Shown: piece after piece, positions 11,233 to 21,259 of the stretch
Position numbering within the stretch: position 1 is the first letter of the stretch
How the letters are laid out: each line of letters begins with the position of its first letter
NCBI GenBank assembly: GCA_026545225.1
Contig: CM048845.1
Span: 16,585,001 to 16,649,000, forward strand
DNA length: 64,000 nucleotides
Direction of reading: 5' to 3'
Source of the DNA: Cornus controversa
Lineage: Eukaryota; Streptophyta; Magnoliopsida; Cornales; Cornaceae
Translations under genes and position numbers: made by a program
The notes under the pieces: model-generated
Database searches by the model: none
What the model saw: only the letters and a program-made list of their open reading frames with translations
What the model was told of the DNA's origin: nothing

Positions 11233-11705
11233 TGTACGTACAAAAAATTGCTTTAGCTAATTCTTGCTAAATAACTCAATGCACACACCAAATAAAACCA
11301 AGAACACAACAATATTTTTAGAGAGAGAATTTCAAAAGAGGATTCGAGGATCCTTTTTCATTCATCGTCCTTAGATATTTATACAAGTTGGAATTTAAGT
11401 CCTTCTAGGATTCAAATTCCCTTATTTACGGCTATCTTTTCTCCAAAGGATTTGAATTCCTTTTAAAGTTCGGACTTTATGTCTGGCCTAGGCCCTTTTG
11501 GCCTTTTGATGGGGCGACTAGGCCCGTTACTCTTCTTGAACCGGCCTAGGCCCTTTTGGCCTTTTGATGGGGCGACTAGGCCCGTTACTCTTCTTGAACC
11601 GATTCTTTAGGACTTCTACTGGTACTTGGGCTCAAACCGACTTGGGGTTAGTTCGCTTGTGTACCAGTTTGGCCCATTAGACTAAGTGAGAATTTTACCT
11701 GTACA
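11233..11705 (-). repeat. 5' LTR of the Tat-type element
   Basis: On the minus strand it runs from TGTACAGG (11705) to GTACGTACA (11233), giving 473 bp with short TGTAC/GTACA inverted ends. A TATA-like TGTATAAATA lies at about 11375-11384 on the minus strand. It contains a perfect 58-bp tandem duplication (11485-11600). Confidence 0.7.
11485..11600. repeat. 58-bp perfect tandem duplication
   Basis: 11485-11542 and 11543-11600 are identical by eye, beginning GGCCTAGGCCCTTTTGG and ending TTCTTGAACC. It lies inside the LTR upstream of the TATA-like box. Confidence 0.95.
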
Positions 11706-11869
11706 CCCTCCTTATCCCTCATATCCTATACTTCCAAAAATGAGAAAATTAGAAGGGAAAGAATAGTGTTTAAGTAGTACTTTCATAATTCTGGAACTTC
11801 CCTTAATAATTAAAAAGAGAAAATTGTTATTTCACCCATGTTTCATAAATATAAAAGGATATGATAGTA

Positions 11870-12060
11870 ATTTAGCCGTTATCCTTTCTCTCCCCTATCT
11901 TATCCAACTAAGAATACTATCATCTCCTTTCTTTTCTCTCATATTTATCCAAACATGAATGGAGTTTATTGCTATCCTCTCCTCTCCTTTCTTTTCTCTC
12001 ATTATTAATGTTATCCTCTCTTTCTTTTCTCTCGTGTCTATCCAAACGGAAGTTTGTGTA
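11870..12060. repeat. Degenerate pyrimidine-rich tandem repeat
   Basis: Three to four imperfect units built on TATCCTCTCCTTTCTTTTCTC followed by a variable AT-rich piece (near 11880, 11925, 11970 and 12010). It lies between the Tat LTR and the copia LTR. No gene is supported between 11706 and 12060. Confidence 0.65.
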
Positions 12061-12142
12061 CCGAGTTTTAGAGTTAGATAAGAAGAAGAGAGATAGAAGA
12101 AAGTCGTGAAAGAAGTTGATAGGTCTATAGGGATTTCTCCAA

Positions 12143-12151
12143 TAACTCCCT

Positions 12152-12187
<36 letters not shown>
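12143..12187. repeat. (TA)n microsatellite
   Basis: Uninterrupted TA dinucleotides of more than 40 bp inside the copia 3' LTR. Confidence 0.95.
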
Positions 12188-12190
<3 letters not shown>

Positions 12191-12259
12191 AGATAAGCAA
12201 AATACAATAATACCCTTGACAAATAAACAATACTACAGTAATGTTATCTAACACTACCT

Positions 12260-13503
12260 CCAAACTGGAGCATACAGATTAAACATGTCCAGCTTGAAAC
12301 ACAGCCGTTGAAATATGCCACAAGTTAATGGTTTCGTAAAGGGTGAAAAACACATTTCCAAAGACAGGGTTAGAGGAACCATCAGCTAGAACGATATGAT
12401 GTTTAAATGGTGTTAAATAAAAAAAGAAAGAGATGTGATGTACCAGATATGCAAACTAGCTCCGGAGTCAATGACCGAGGACTAAGGAGATTGAGCCACA
12501 CATGCAATATTACTAGAATTGGCTAAGGTAGCAGTTGAAGTGGATAGAAGAGTAGTTTACAATGTCTGAGGGAACTCGTTAAGCTGAATAGTGAGCATAT
12601 CACGAGAACTAAAATCAGAAACTACATGTTCAAATGTAATATGAGGCTGTAGTGGCTATGTAGTACTATCTGTAACCTAATGTGCATGCTCTGGTTTGTT
12701 ATATTTCACCTAACAATAAGGTTCAGTGTGATTTGTACCACCACAATGATCACACTTCCTATCACCATGTCCACTAGAAGACCACCACCACAAGAACCAC
12801 CACGAAAACCATAACCACCACGGTTACCATGAGAACTACCACGACCTCTTTTGCTATAGACTAATACAGAAGACTCTATAGGAGGTACAGAGGAGCAAGC
12901 TTTGCCCTAAAGATGATCTCAATAGTTAAGAATAAGTATTAGCTATTTAGGTAACTTTTCGTTAGTGAGAATCTAATATTTTAAGCCACGAAGATCTATT
13001 TCTAAATCGGATAACAATGAAGCAATCATAAAATCTTTCCAATGTCACTTCTACTACTTTAAATCAGTAGTAAACGACCAATATTGCACTAATTGATCCC
13101 ACAAAATTTTCAGAATATTGTAGTATTCCAACAATGATTTTTTGAATAGCTTAGTAGCAAAAATCTTCTCATGCAACTCATAAATCCAAGAAACATTACT
13201 CTAGTATGAATATATATGACTCTACAAGAGTGTCCCAAATTTTCTTAGAAAAATCAAAAATCACAAAATTCAACTATTGTGCCTTAGCCATCCCATAACA
13301 ACACAATCCTCACACGCCGAGTCTTCAAGCTCCTTCTTGTCCGATGGAGGATTTTCAGTCAAGTATTTTAACTTCCTTTTCCCACGTAGAAAAATCTGAA
13401 CAACATAAGTCCAATAAAGATAATTAACTCAATTTAATTTTTTTGAGGAAATCAATTTTGGCATATCATCATCCTTGACAGATTGTGGTTTAGCATTAGC
13501 CAT
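12260..13503 (-). pseudogene. Copia gag and protease remnant
   Basis: Minus-strand reading from ATG at 13503 gives MANAKPQSVKDDDMPKLISS, then, after an in-frame stop, YLYWTYVVQIFLRGKRKL, a copia gag N-terminal domain. A CCHC zinc knuckle CDHCGGTNHTEPYC is encoded near 12715-12756, preceded by a Gly/Arg-rich stretch (12780-12850). Near 12430-12500 the reading VIDSGASLHIW resembles the copia protease active site (D-S-G). Protease passes straight into the 3' polypurine tract, so pol has been removed. Several stops break the frame. Confidence 0.75.
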
Positions 13504-13999
13504 GGGTAATATTTGAATAAAAGGAACAGGAGCTGAACAAAATTATAGTTCCAGGTTCTAACCAGAAGTCAAAAATTGATAGCAAAAGTAAAAAAACAAT
13601 AGATCTTGAAAGCCCAAACCGGTTTCAAAAGCAATTAGACAACAAATTTAAACCTTTAAAAGAGCCAACATCTACTGCCGACAACAAACTGATTCACAAC
13701 AAAATAGCTTTTCGGCAAAAAATTCATTCCAAATCCAACAAATCAGTAAACAATCAACAAACAAGCCCCTTCAAGGTCTAGACAGACAATTTATGAGCGA
13801 TTTCAACAAGAAAAACCAAAAAAAAAGGTCTTTATGTATTGTGAACAATACAATTTTTTTTATTTCTAACACTTTAACTGTTTTTAGGGTTAGATAAAAA
13901 ATAAAATAAAATAAAAAAAAGAAGAGAGATGGAAGAAAGTCGTGAAAAACTTTGATAAGTTTGTAGGGATTTCTACAGTACCTCTAATGTCATCTAATA

Positions 14000-14448
14000 A
14001 CTACTTAATCCAAGAGATCCAAACTAGATAAAAAAACCATTGGCAAGAATTTTGGACAAGTTCAGGCGGGGTCATTTGACAATTGATCCAAAAGCTCAGA
14101 ACAGACCCAATCTTTGATCCAATGTCATGCAAAGGGCCCATCCGAGAAGTGTTCGAGTTCGGGTCTTTACTGGGTCCCCCATCATTAGGGAGACGAGTAG
14201 GCAGGGTGGTCTGACTATAACAAGAGCGTTACGAGTTTAGGTGGCACAGAATATTAAAGGTTTTTGTCCCACATCGGATTTAGATAAGAAGGGTAGCATC
14301 ACCCAACAATTTAAGCTTTGGCCTTCTAGTCGTGGCAGCAAAAGGGGCAGTCTCAAAAGTTTGCCTTTTGATGGTGGACTCAAAAGTTGGCCTTTTGGTG
14401 GTGATGGTTGACTCAAATATTCACCTTATTGACTCAATTGCACTGTGC
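14000..14448. other. Intergenic segment, no gene seen
   Basis: No frame or repeat pair could be supported. The word TGTCCCACATCGG at about 14267-14279 is common at plant LTR or TRIM ends, so a decayed short retroelement is possible but not shown. Confidence 0.4.
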
Positions 14449-15879
14449 ACTACAAGAATTTAAAGTCTTATAGGCAAAAAAAGTGCGGTAAAAATCATGA
14501 AAATCGCCCGTAAAAGTAACACGCCAGCAAACAAATTTTCCCTTTAGGAAAATCCCGTAGCTGGCTTTACCGACAAGCCTCAATGAATGCCGCAAATCCA
14601 ACAATATCAGCGCAAAAATAAGACTGAGTAAAGATTAGCTCTAACCGCCGCTAAAGACTTCATAGTAGTGGTAAAATTCGACATTATAGGTAAAATAACA
14701 TTTAATTATAAAACGCCATTATTCATGACTTTTTTTCCAATACTAATAGGTATTCAGTATTAATGGTACTTATTACTGATTTATAACTCAAAACTATATA
14801 TTTTATTATGTACTTGTTACCGAATTTCTTTACAAAAAGAACTAGTACACTAAAATCAAAGTAAACACAAGTATCATAACATTGTCCAACAGAAACATCT
14901 CAGCATTGACAAAAGAATCACCATTGTCTATCAAAAGAATTCAACACTACATTCAAAACTCGTGTATCAAATTACAATCCAAGTATTAAATTTTGTTACA
15001 AAAAGTACTAATCCACTAGAATTCCATTGGAGCATGGATAAAATTGTCTAAGAAAATGATCACAGAAGTAGTAGTTAACCAAGAGAGATGTGGCGGGTGC
15101 TTCAAATTCACTTGATGTCCTTCTTATGGAGTAAGTATTGGTTGTGTCCGGCGCACTATGCACTGGGCATGGACGGCCAGGACGTGCATGTGCAGCGCAC
15201 ACCTTATGCTTCAAAAAGCCCTGCATTTTATAAGAAGTCAATAAATTCACAAAAAATCACACAAAATCAGACAATTAGTTATTCAAAATTTAGAAGAGTT
15301 TTTAAGAAGCTCACCATATATGAAATTCCATGGCTAGAACTGGAATGCAAAGAGTTTGTTAGAGTCTTTTATAGAGAAGGACAATTCACAAAGACCTAAC
15401 ACTTTACATTCTTGCAATGTATTAATTTCTATCTTCATTTTTCTACCATAACCTTAGTCAGTTCATAACTTAGTTTAGCCTTAATCTTAATTAATGTACC
15501 ATTGTAGAATTTGGATTTACCTGTCTAGTAGCGTTTCATGCATAGGGCAACATTTTTGGGTGCATTACTGTCTTCTTACTCACATATGTGGATCCCAATT
15601 TTCAAATATGAGGGAGAGGGTTGTGAATGCATCCAACACAACTATGAAAATAAGTCCTTAGCCTGAATTATAGCAAAAGTAAAAATATATATTATGACTA
15701 GTTGTGCCATCTTTGTGAACATGTGTCTTGCAATATAGTTCTGCAAGGGTTGGCGCGCTCCCTAATTCCAATTTCATCTACCAAAAATAACATATATATT
15801 GTTAATATGTAGCTCAAATGCATAAACCACTCTATCAAATGTGTAATTCAAATTATCAAAACAACAATACACCTGCTCA
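14449..15879 (+). mobile_element. CACTA (En/Spm) transposon terminus and decayed interior
   Basis: CACTACAAGAA at 14449-14459 is the canonical CACTA terminal inverted repeat. It is followed by about 200 bp with short subterminal motifs around CGCCGTAAA, CCGCAAA and CCGCTAAAG. The opposite end (TTCTTGTAGTG) was not found before the LINE at 15880, so the right limit is arbitrary and the element is probably truncated. The open frames at 15008-15399 were not recognised and overlap on opposite strands. Confidence 0.6.
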
Positions 15880-16422
15880 GCTCCACCTTATGAAGACCAG
15901 AAAGAAAAAATCTAGTATCTTGCCCTCAAGTTGGATATGTTGAAAGCCTTTGATAGAGTTGACTGGCCTTTCCTAAAAGAGATGCTAAGAAATTCGGGCT
16001 TCGCTGATCAGTGGACCAATCTGATAATGGAATGCCTCTCCTCAGTTTCATATTCGTTGGTGATCAATGGATAAAGTGGTGATCTTATCCATCCCCAAAG
16101 GGGTCTCCACCAAGGAGATCCCTTATCTCTTCTTGATTTGCACTGAAGGCCTATCTATCCTTCTCAAAGAAGCAGAATAGTACAACAACTCATACAAGGC
16201 ATGTCTATCGGAAGTAACTGTGATCCAATCAGCCATTTGTTTTTTGCAGATGCCGCTTTACTCTTTTGTGAAGCTTTCCTTGCTCAAGCATTGCACCTGA
16301 AAAACATCCTTTCAAGGTATGGCTCTCTTACTGACCAAGAGATAAATTATGACAAATCTAGTCTTTTTTTCAGCTCAAATGCCAGTCTGTAGCTTAGAGA
16401 CCAAATCCGGAGACTTCTGAAT
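15880..16422 (+). pseudogene. LINE (L1-type) ORF2 reverse transcriptase, first part
   Basis: Conserved plant LINE RT blocks are readable: MKTRKKKSS (15890), then after a 1-base shift LALKLDMLKAFDRVDW (15924-15970), VSYSLVING (about 16048-16072), GLHQGDPLS (about 16103-16130, frame-broken), and ISHLFFADAALLFC (16231-16272). The catalytic F-A-D-D is F-A-D-A here (16243-16254), so polymerase activity is lost. INYDKSSLFFSSN follows (about 16345-16380). The frame is interrupted at 16422 by an LTR insertion and resumes at 19800. Confidence 0.85.
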
Positions 16423-16524
16423 TGTAACACCCTTAAATTAGGATTTTCCTTTTTGTCTTCATTCTCTTAGAATTTAAAGGCAATTCTAAGATTCTGTGGG
16501 GTTAGAAGGGTAGTTATGGATATG

Positions 16525-16559
16525 TGTGTGTGTGTATTTATACATATATATATATTGAT

Positions 16560-16596
<37 letters not shown>
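16525..16596. repeat. (TA)n tract
   Basis: Interrupted TA repeat in the 3.4-kb LTR. A second one lies at about 16950-16992, after a GA/GAA-rich stretch (16850-16910). Confidence 0.9.
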
Positions 16597-16599
<3 letters not shown>

Positions 16600-16950
16600 G
16601 TGTGAGTGAAGTTTGAGCTTGTGTGTGGTCATGTGAGTCAACAGATGTATGAAGTGATGAATTGGTTGGTGGCAGGCAAGGGTGCATGGGTGACATATGG
16701 CCAAAAGCTTTAAATCAAGTGTAGACTTTTTTGACCCCTTTTTGATAGTATACTAAGTGATGTAACAAGCATATCTTTTTTTAAGAATCAAAGGACCAAA
16801 GATTGTCCGATAGGAATAAGAAAAAGGGAAAAAGAGTGGGTATGTAGAATAGAGAGAGAAACAGAGAGAAAGAGAAGAGAAGAAGAAGAAGAAAGAGAAG
16901 AAGAAGAAGGCTAATCAGTGGCTACCAGGCAAGTTGATTCTTGCCTTATA

Positions 16951-16994
<44 letters not shown>

Positions 16995-17466
16995 TACTCA
17001 TATATTAATATATGTATGTAGATGCCATTAAATTGATGTTAAATTGAGGTATAATAGTTGCATGTATTGTTAGAACAATTTCCTTTGGGCCTTGATTATG
17101 TATGAGTTGTGGTGATAATTTCATTTATTCTAGAATGGGGTCTTGACTGTGGGTATAGTTCATGTGGAGGTGTTGGGTTTGTTCGGATGCATGGCTCGGA
17201 TTTGGTTGGTTTTGAGTGTGGTGTGGTGGTTCGTATGGTGTGGGTGCATGGCAACCATGGGTGAGGGCCTTGATGACAGTTCGGCTATTGTGAACGTGAT
17301 ATGTAGCTTGAGTGGCTCACGGTGGTGATAGTTTTGGCTGCCCATGATGGGTGGTTCATGGTGGTAGTAATTTGTGCAGTGTGGTTGCGATGATGGTGTG
17401 TTGTTATGGGCTGTGAGTGGTATTCGGCGGGGTTCACGACTGGTTTGTGGCCGGAGATGGTGGCTA

Positions 17467-17845
17467 TGTTGGAAATTAAACTTGAATAAATTAATTTTTT
17501 TATTATGTTAGTGGTTGTTATTGTGTTAGTGGAGCTAATGTTGAGCTAGTGGAGCTAATATTATGCTAGTGGAAGACATAGGAAAGTTGTGGAGCTATTA
17601 TTGTGCTAGTGGAAGTCATGGGTAAGTTGTGTTAGTGGAGTGGAAGACATGGAAGTTAATATTATGTTAGTGGGTGTAATGGCATATACATATAGGTCTT
17701 ACATATTTGTTTTGTAACCTATATAATCCTATGTTTTCTACCAAAAAAAATGTGAGAAATAAAGTATCTTTGAAGAATTCTTCCCTTCATTTTTCTCTTT
17801 CAATTTTATTATTGTGTGTGTGTTAATTAGTCACTATTTCCAATA
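17467..17845. mobile_element. 379-bp solo LTR nested in the larger LTR, TSD GGCTA
   Basis: It begins TGTTGGAAAT and ends ATTTCCAATA, inverted ends with one mismatch, and is flanked by GGCTA at 17462-17466 and 17846-17850. The interior has GTTAGTGGAGCTAAT-type short repeats and AATAAAG near 17758, as in copia or TRIM LTRs. No coding sequence. Confidence 0.8.
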
Positions 17846-19261
17846 GGCTAGAGCTAACGGCAGCCATGGTGGGTCTTCCATGGGAGCTCAGTTTATGTGG
17901 CTATAGCGACGTGGGCTGCTTGGTGGACGGCTTCGGGTGGTTCTAGCAAGGAGGTGCATGGCTCAATTGCGGTGTTGGGTTCGGTTACAATAGGTCTATG
18001 ACATACCGTGGCTTTGGCGAGGTGGTGTGATATGGTGGAGATGGCGGGCTGCCATGGCTACTGTGGTGGGATTGTCAAGGATGATCCACCTCAGAAAATT
18101 CATTCTTAATGATTTTGAAGGATTTAATTATGGGCTTAAGAGTCCTGGATTGTCTCATGGTGGTGGGCTATTTGTGGTGGCTTAGCTTGGGGCAGTGGGC
18201 TGCCATGTAGGGTCATTATGTGGTGTTTAAATGAACAAGTTTCATGGTGTGCCAATGGGTTGTGTTTAGTTGTTTGGGTTAAGTGTTTGGGACTGGGCCA
18301 AAATTAAGAACAGGCCCAGTATCATTTAAAAAGGAATCTAAAGAATTTCCTTTTGGGCTGAAACTAAAACTTGGAGGAAAATGTTTTAGTTGATAAAAAT
18401 GTTTTGTGAGCCATAGATTACGTTTAATTTCTGAAATTCTATGTGTAGGCAATAGAATTAATTATGTTAGAATAGTTGGTTCTAGGGAAAAATTCTTGAA
18501 TGCTTCATAAATTATGTAAAGTTATGAAATCATTTATTTTAATGCAATAGAACTTGTTATGTTAGAAGAGTTGGTTCTAGGAATTAAAGTTTCGGTTAGA
18601 GATGATTTAAGCTTATGAACGCACACATATGCTCATTTAATTTATTAAATGTGAAAAGCATTTAATAAGTTATAAGAGATTTTATGTTGGTAAAGAACGC
18701 TTGTTTACTTTTATTTAGAGTGAATTAGGGAAAAATATCCTTTAAGCTCTAAAAATTACGAAAAGCTCTTGAGTGATACATTTTGGCATACTAAACTTAA
18801 TTATGCTAAAATAATTAAGTTTATAAAAAATTTAAGTGGTGAAATCCTAAAGTGATTAATTAATGTGATTAGGGATCACATTAAAAGAACGGTGTGATTT
18901 ATTAAATGTTGAAAGCATTTGGTAAATCTTAAAAGCTTGAATGTATGGAAATGAGATAAAATTTTAAAAGAATTTCTAAGGTGTGGTCAAGGACCTACCT
19001 ATGGGGTATGTACAGCCCTTTTGTTATGGTCATTGGGCGAAGCGTGCCCTTATTGTGTGGACGTGGTCCGGGACCATCTGGGAAAGTAGACGTACAAGCC
19101 CAGCCACATGTGAGAGCTTCCTTAGTCCGGGACTATGCGATGCGCACCACTTGTTGGCTAAGCATGACATCTATTTGAGGGGAGCCAGGGCTCATGTGAG
19201 GTTATGTTAAGTTAATCTAGACGATTAGCTTAATAAGAAATTGTTGAGAATACGGTTCCTA

Positions 19262-19385
19262 TGTGTGAAAGAAATTGTCGATATGATAATTAATTAGAGT
19301 TTAATTATCATAAGAAAAATCTCTGTGTGAAAGAAATTGTGAATATGATAATTAACTAGAGTTTAATTATCATAAGAAAAATTTG
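19262..19385. repeat. 62-bp tandem duplication
   Basis: The unit TGTGTGAAAGAAATTG...CATAAGAAAAAT starts at 19262 and again at 19324, with a few substitutions. It lies in the 3.4-kb LTR. Confidence 0.85.
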
Positions 19386-19799
19386 TAAACCTAATCAACA
19401 AAGATTGTTGTATGTGTCCTTATATGTAGGAATTTAAGGCAAGGTCAATTTGTTGAGCAATGATAGTATTTTGCAATTCTTGTTGAGCTTGTTGAGCTCA
19501 CCCCATTTTATTTTTCAGGTACCGAGTGAATGGAAGTGCGGTACAGGACGATGGAGGCCATTTACATGTAAATTTCTTAGCATGTAATTATTTTTTGTTG
19601 TACATAGTTTTCTCTTAGGATGAGGGATGAGGTCTCCAGATGAAGTTTTTGTAATAGATGATCTAGACGATCACATTTTGATTGTAATATGTAAAACATT
19701 TTGGATTGATGTATGGTATGATGGGCGTTGTATTTCAAGTCACACACCAAATTCAAGTGCCTGACTAGAGTTTCAGGTATTGAAATTTGGGGCGTGACA

Positions 19800-20560
19800 T
19801 GAATATTCATAATGTATATTGGATCAACAAATACCTCGGGTTGCCCTCTATTCTTGGCAGATCCAAATCTTCCACATTTAGCTACCTCATAACCCAAGCA
19901 TCTTCCAGAATCCAAACTCTTAAGGGTGAATTTTTATCCAAAGTAGGCTGGGAGGTTCTACTGAAATATGTCATGCCTCACTTCCTAATTCCATGCTGAG
20001 TTTCAAGCAGCCGAAAGTTATCATCAACTCACTCAACAGCAATATGCTCAATTTTTTGGTGGAGTGGCAAACCAAAATCAAACAAGATAAAATGGATAAA
20101 TGGGTTTGGGGTTTCAATATCTCAAGCTTACAATCTTGCTCTACCAGCAAAGACATCGTGTAAATTAGAGGTGGGGGAAAACTGCTCTTCCGAACCTTTA
20201 ACAATGGTACTTCAGAAATTGCAGGTTCATCAACTCTCGCTATATGACAGGAGCATCCCAGGTCTGGCGTAGTCTTCATGAGGGTCTCCCTATTCGATCG
20301 ATTGCTTTGATTTTCCACAATGTTAGCTCAGCAACAGTTGCAGAAGTCCTTACCTTCCATGGAAGAGGATTATTAATTTGTAATCAATCTTCAGATCACA
20401 GAAGAAGCTTTATCCATGATTATTTTGGATATTCACAACCTGCTCCAGAGGGGTGTTGACCTCTCATCAAAATATGCTGGTTTGGTGATAGTTTCCATGC
20501 ATGTTTGAGAGGAAATGGACCATCAATAATAAAGAGCTATCGCATGAAGCTTAACATCAG
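19800..20560 (+). pseudogene. LINE ORF2, part distal to the LTR insertion
   Basis: Immediately after the second TSD copy, the LINE frame resumes with the conserved KYLGLPSILGRSK (about 19829-19868), then ASSRIQTLKGEFLSKVGWEVLL and the PHFLIP block (about 19977). It continues in degraded frames (IFWWSGKPKSNKIKWI near 20050-20100) toward the C-terminal zinc-ribbon region and fades near 20560. It has many stops. Together with 15880-16422 it is one LINE copy. Confidence 0.8.
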
Positions 20561-20572
20561 AAAACCAAGGGG

Positions 20573-20574
20573 GT

Positions 20575-20602
<28 letters not shown>
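20573..20602. repeat. (TG)n microsatellite
   Basis: Pure TG repeat followed by TATATA, near the 3' end of the LINE. Confidence 0.9.
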
Positions 20603-20606
<4 letters not shown>

Positions 20607-20724
20607 ACCCTTGAATCTCATTGGCTTAAGAAAACTTTATCAGTAACATAAACTACTTCATACTATGCTGCATTTTATATACCATCTTAGAGTAATTAAT
20701 AGAGTTCATTTATAGCATAAATTA

Positions 20725-20842
20725 GAGGGCGAGACTTGGTGCAACCATAAGGTTGCTCCATTGTGACCTAAAAGTCACAAGTTCAAAACAAGAAAATTCC
20801 ACAATGATGGGAGACTCGCGCACTAGTTTTAAAAAAATAAAT
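20725..20842 (+). mobile_element. tRNA-derived SINE, truncated
   Basis: It has the arrangement of plant Au-like SINEs: a box-A-like TGGTGCAACCATAAGG (about 20737-20752), GGTTGCTCCATTGTGACC, and a box-B-like AGTTCAAAAC (about 20779-20788), ending in an A-rich stretch. A related copy lies at 26345-26508 on the minus strand, supporting a repeat family. The 3' half is missing or diverged. Confidence 0.7.
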
Positions 20843-20949
20843 AGATAAACAACTCAAAATAATTGAGGCCATTAGTTGGTACAATGATAAAAAAAAATCG
20901 AGCTCTAGTCTTTCCCCTCTCAACTCTTGAAGACGGGATTAGCAATGGG

Positions 20950-21219
20950 TGTTAGAATTGGTTAATTTACTTTTAGCTAATTTAGCTTAGTTGATTAGGT
21001 TACTATGGTTAGCATCTTTTTCTGACCATGGTTAGTGGACTAGCTATTGTTAAATTTTGGTTGTAACTGTTTGCTAAATTCTAGCTGAGGTGTCCAGATT
21101 GTGCCTTCAGTCACGTGAATAAAGAGGGGACCTCGGCCTCTTGTAATTTTTAATTCAATCAATGTAATACAGAGCAAGCTTCCTCTGTTTTTCGTTTTCT
21201 TCTTCTTTTATTTCTAATA
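20950..21219 (+). repeat. 5' LTR of the copia element
   Basis: About 270 bp, TG...TA ended, nearly identical to the 3' copy; adjoins the primer site at 21220. Confidence 0.95.
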
Positions 21220-21231
21220 TGGTATCAGAGC
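21220..21231 (+). other. Primer-binding site for initiator Met tRNA
   Basis: TGGTATCAGAGC directly after the 5' LTR is the classical Ty1/copia minus-strand primer site. Confidence 0.95.
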
Positions 21232-21259
21232 AACAAAGCTACGTCGCTTCTCTCTGTTA

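Larger units (their letters stand above)
6862..11705 (-). mobile_element. Decayed Tat-type Ty3/gypsy retrotransposon, interrupted by the Athila insertion
   Basis: Read on the minus strand from 11705, the order is 5' LTR (11233-11705), leader, gag (10913 to about 9880), protease (9857-9239), RT (about 9106-8370), RNase H (8067 to about 7780), a second RNase H-like domain (7780-7172) and the integrase zinc-binding region (7202 to about 6862). The extra RNase H before integrase and the gag style are typical of the Tat (Ogre/Retand) branch. Every domain has frameshifts or stops. The rest of the integrase and the 3' LTR should lie left of the window, beyond the Athila element. Confidence 0.85.
12050..13999 (-). 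mobile_element. Ty1/copia deletion derivative (gag and start of protease only)
   Basis: On the minus strand a 5' LTR-like block (13999 to about 13570) is followed by a degenerate initiator-Met primer site (about 13543-13565), gag (13503 down), a protease start, and a purine-rich GGAGGTAG before a 3' LTR starting TGTTAGATAACATT at 12247. The two LTR blocks share TTCACGACTTTCTTC and flanking sequence (12075-12150 against 13890-13985). Integrase, RT and RNase H are absent. The outer end of the 3' LTR was not resolved. Confidence 0.7.
16423..19799 (+). mobile_element. Solo-LTR-like insertion (3377 bp) within the LINE, TSD TGAAT
   Basis: It begins TGTAACACCC and ends GGGGCGTGACA, typical LTR ends of Tekay-like Ty3/gypsy elements. 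It is flanked by TGAAT at 16418-16422 and 19800-19804, a perfect 5-bp duplication. No gag or pol is present, so it is best read as a solo LTR. GAGGCCATTTACATG near 19551-19568 and the following A/T-rich tract resemble the 3' part of Tekay-like LTRs. It contains a second insertion (17467-17845), (TA)n tracts and a 62-bp tandem repeat. The orientation is inferred from the termini. Confidence 0.8.

Noticed and set aside
11920..12222. 100-codon minus-strand frame
   Set aside because: Made of a (TA)n tract and GA-rich repeat in a copia LTR.
17143..17345. Overlapping frames on both strands in the G-rich part of the 3.4-kb LTR
   Set aside because: GGTGGT-type composition within an LTR; no homology.
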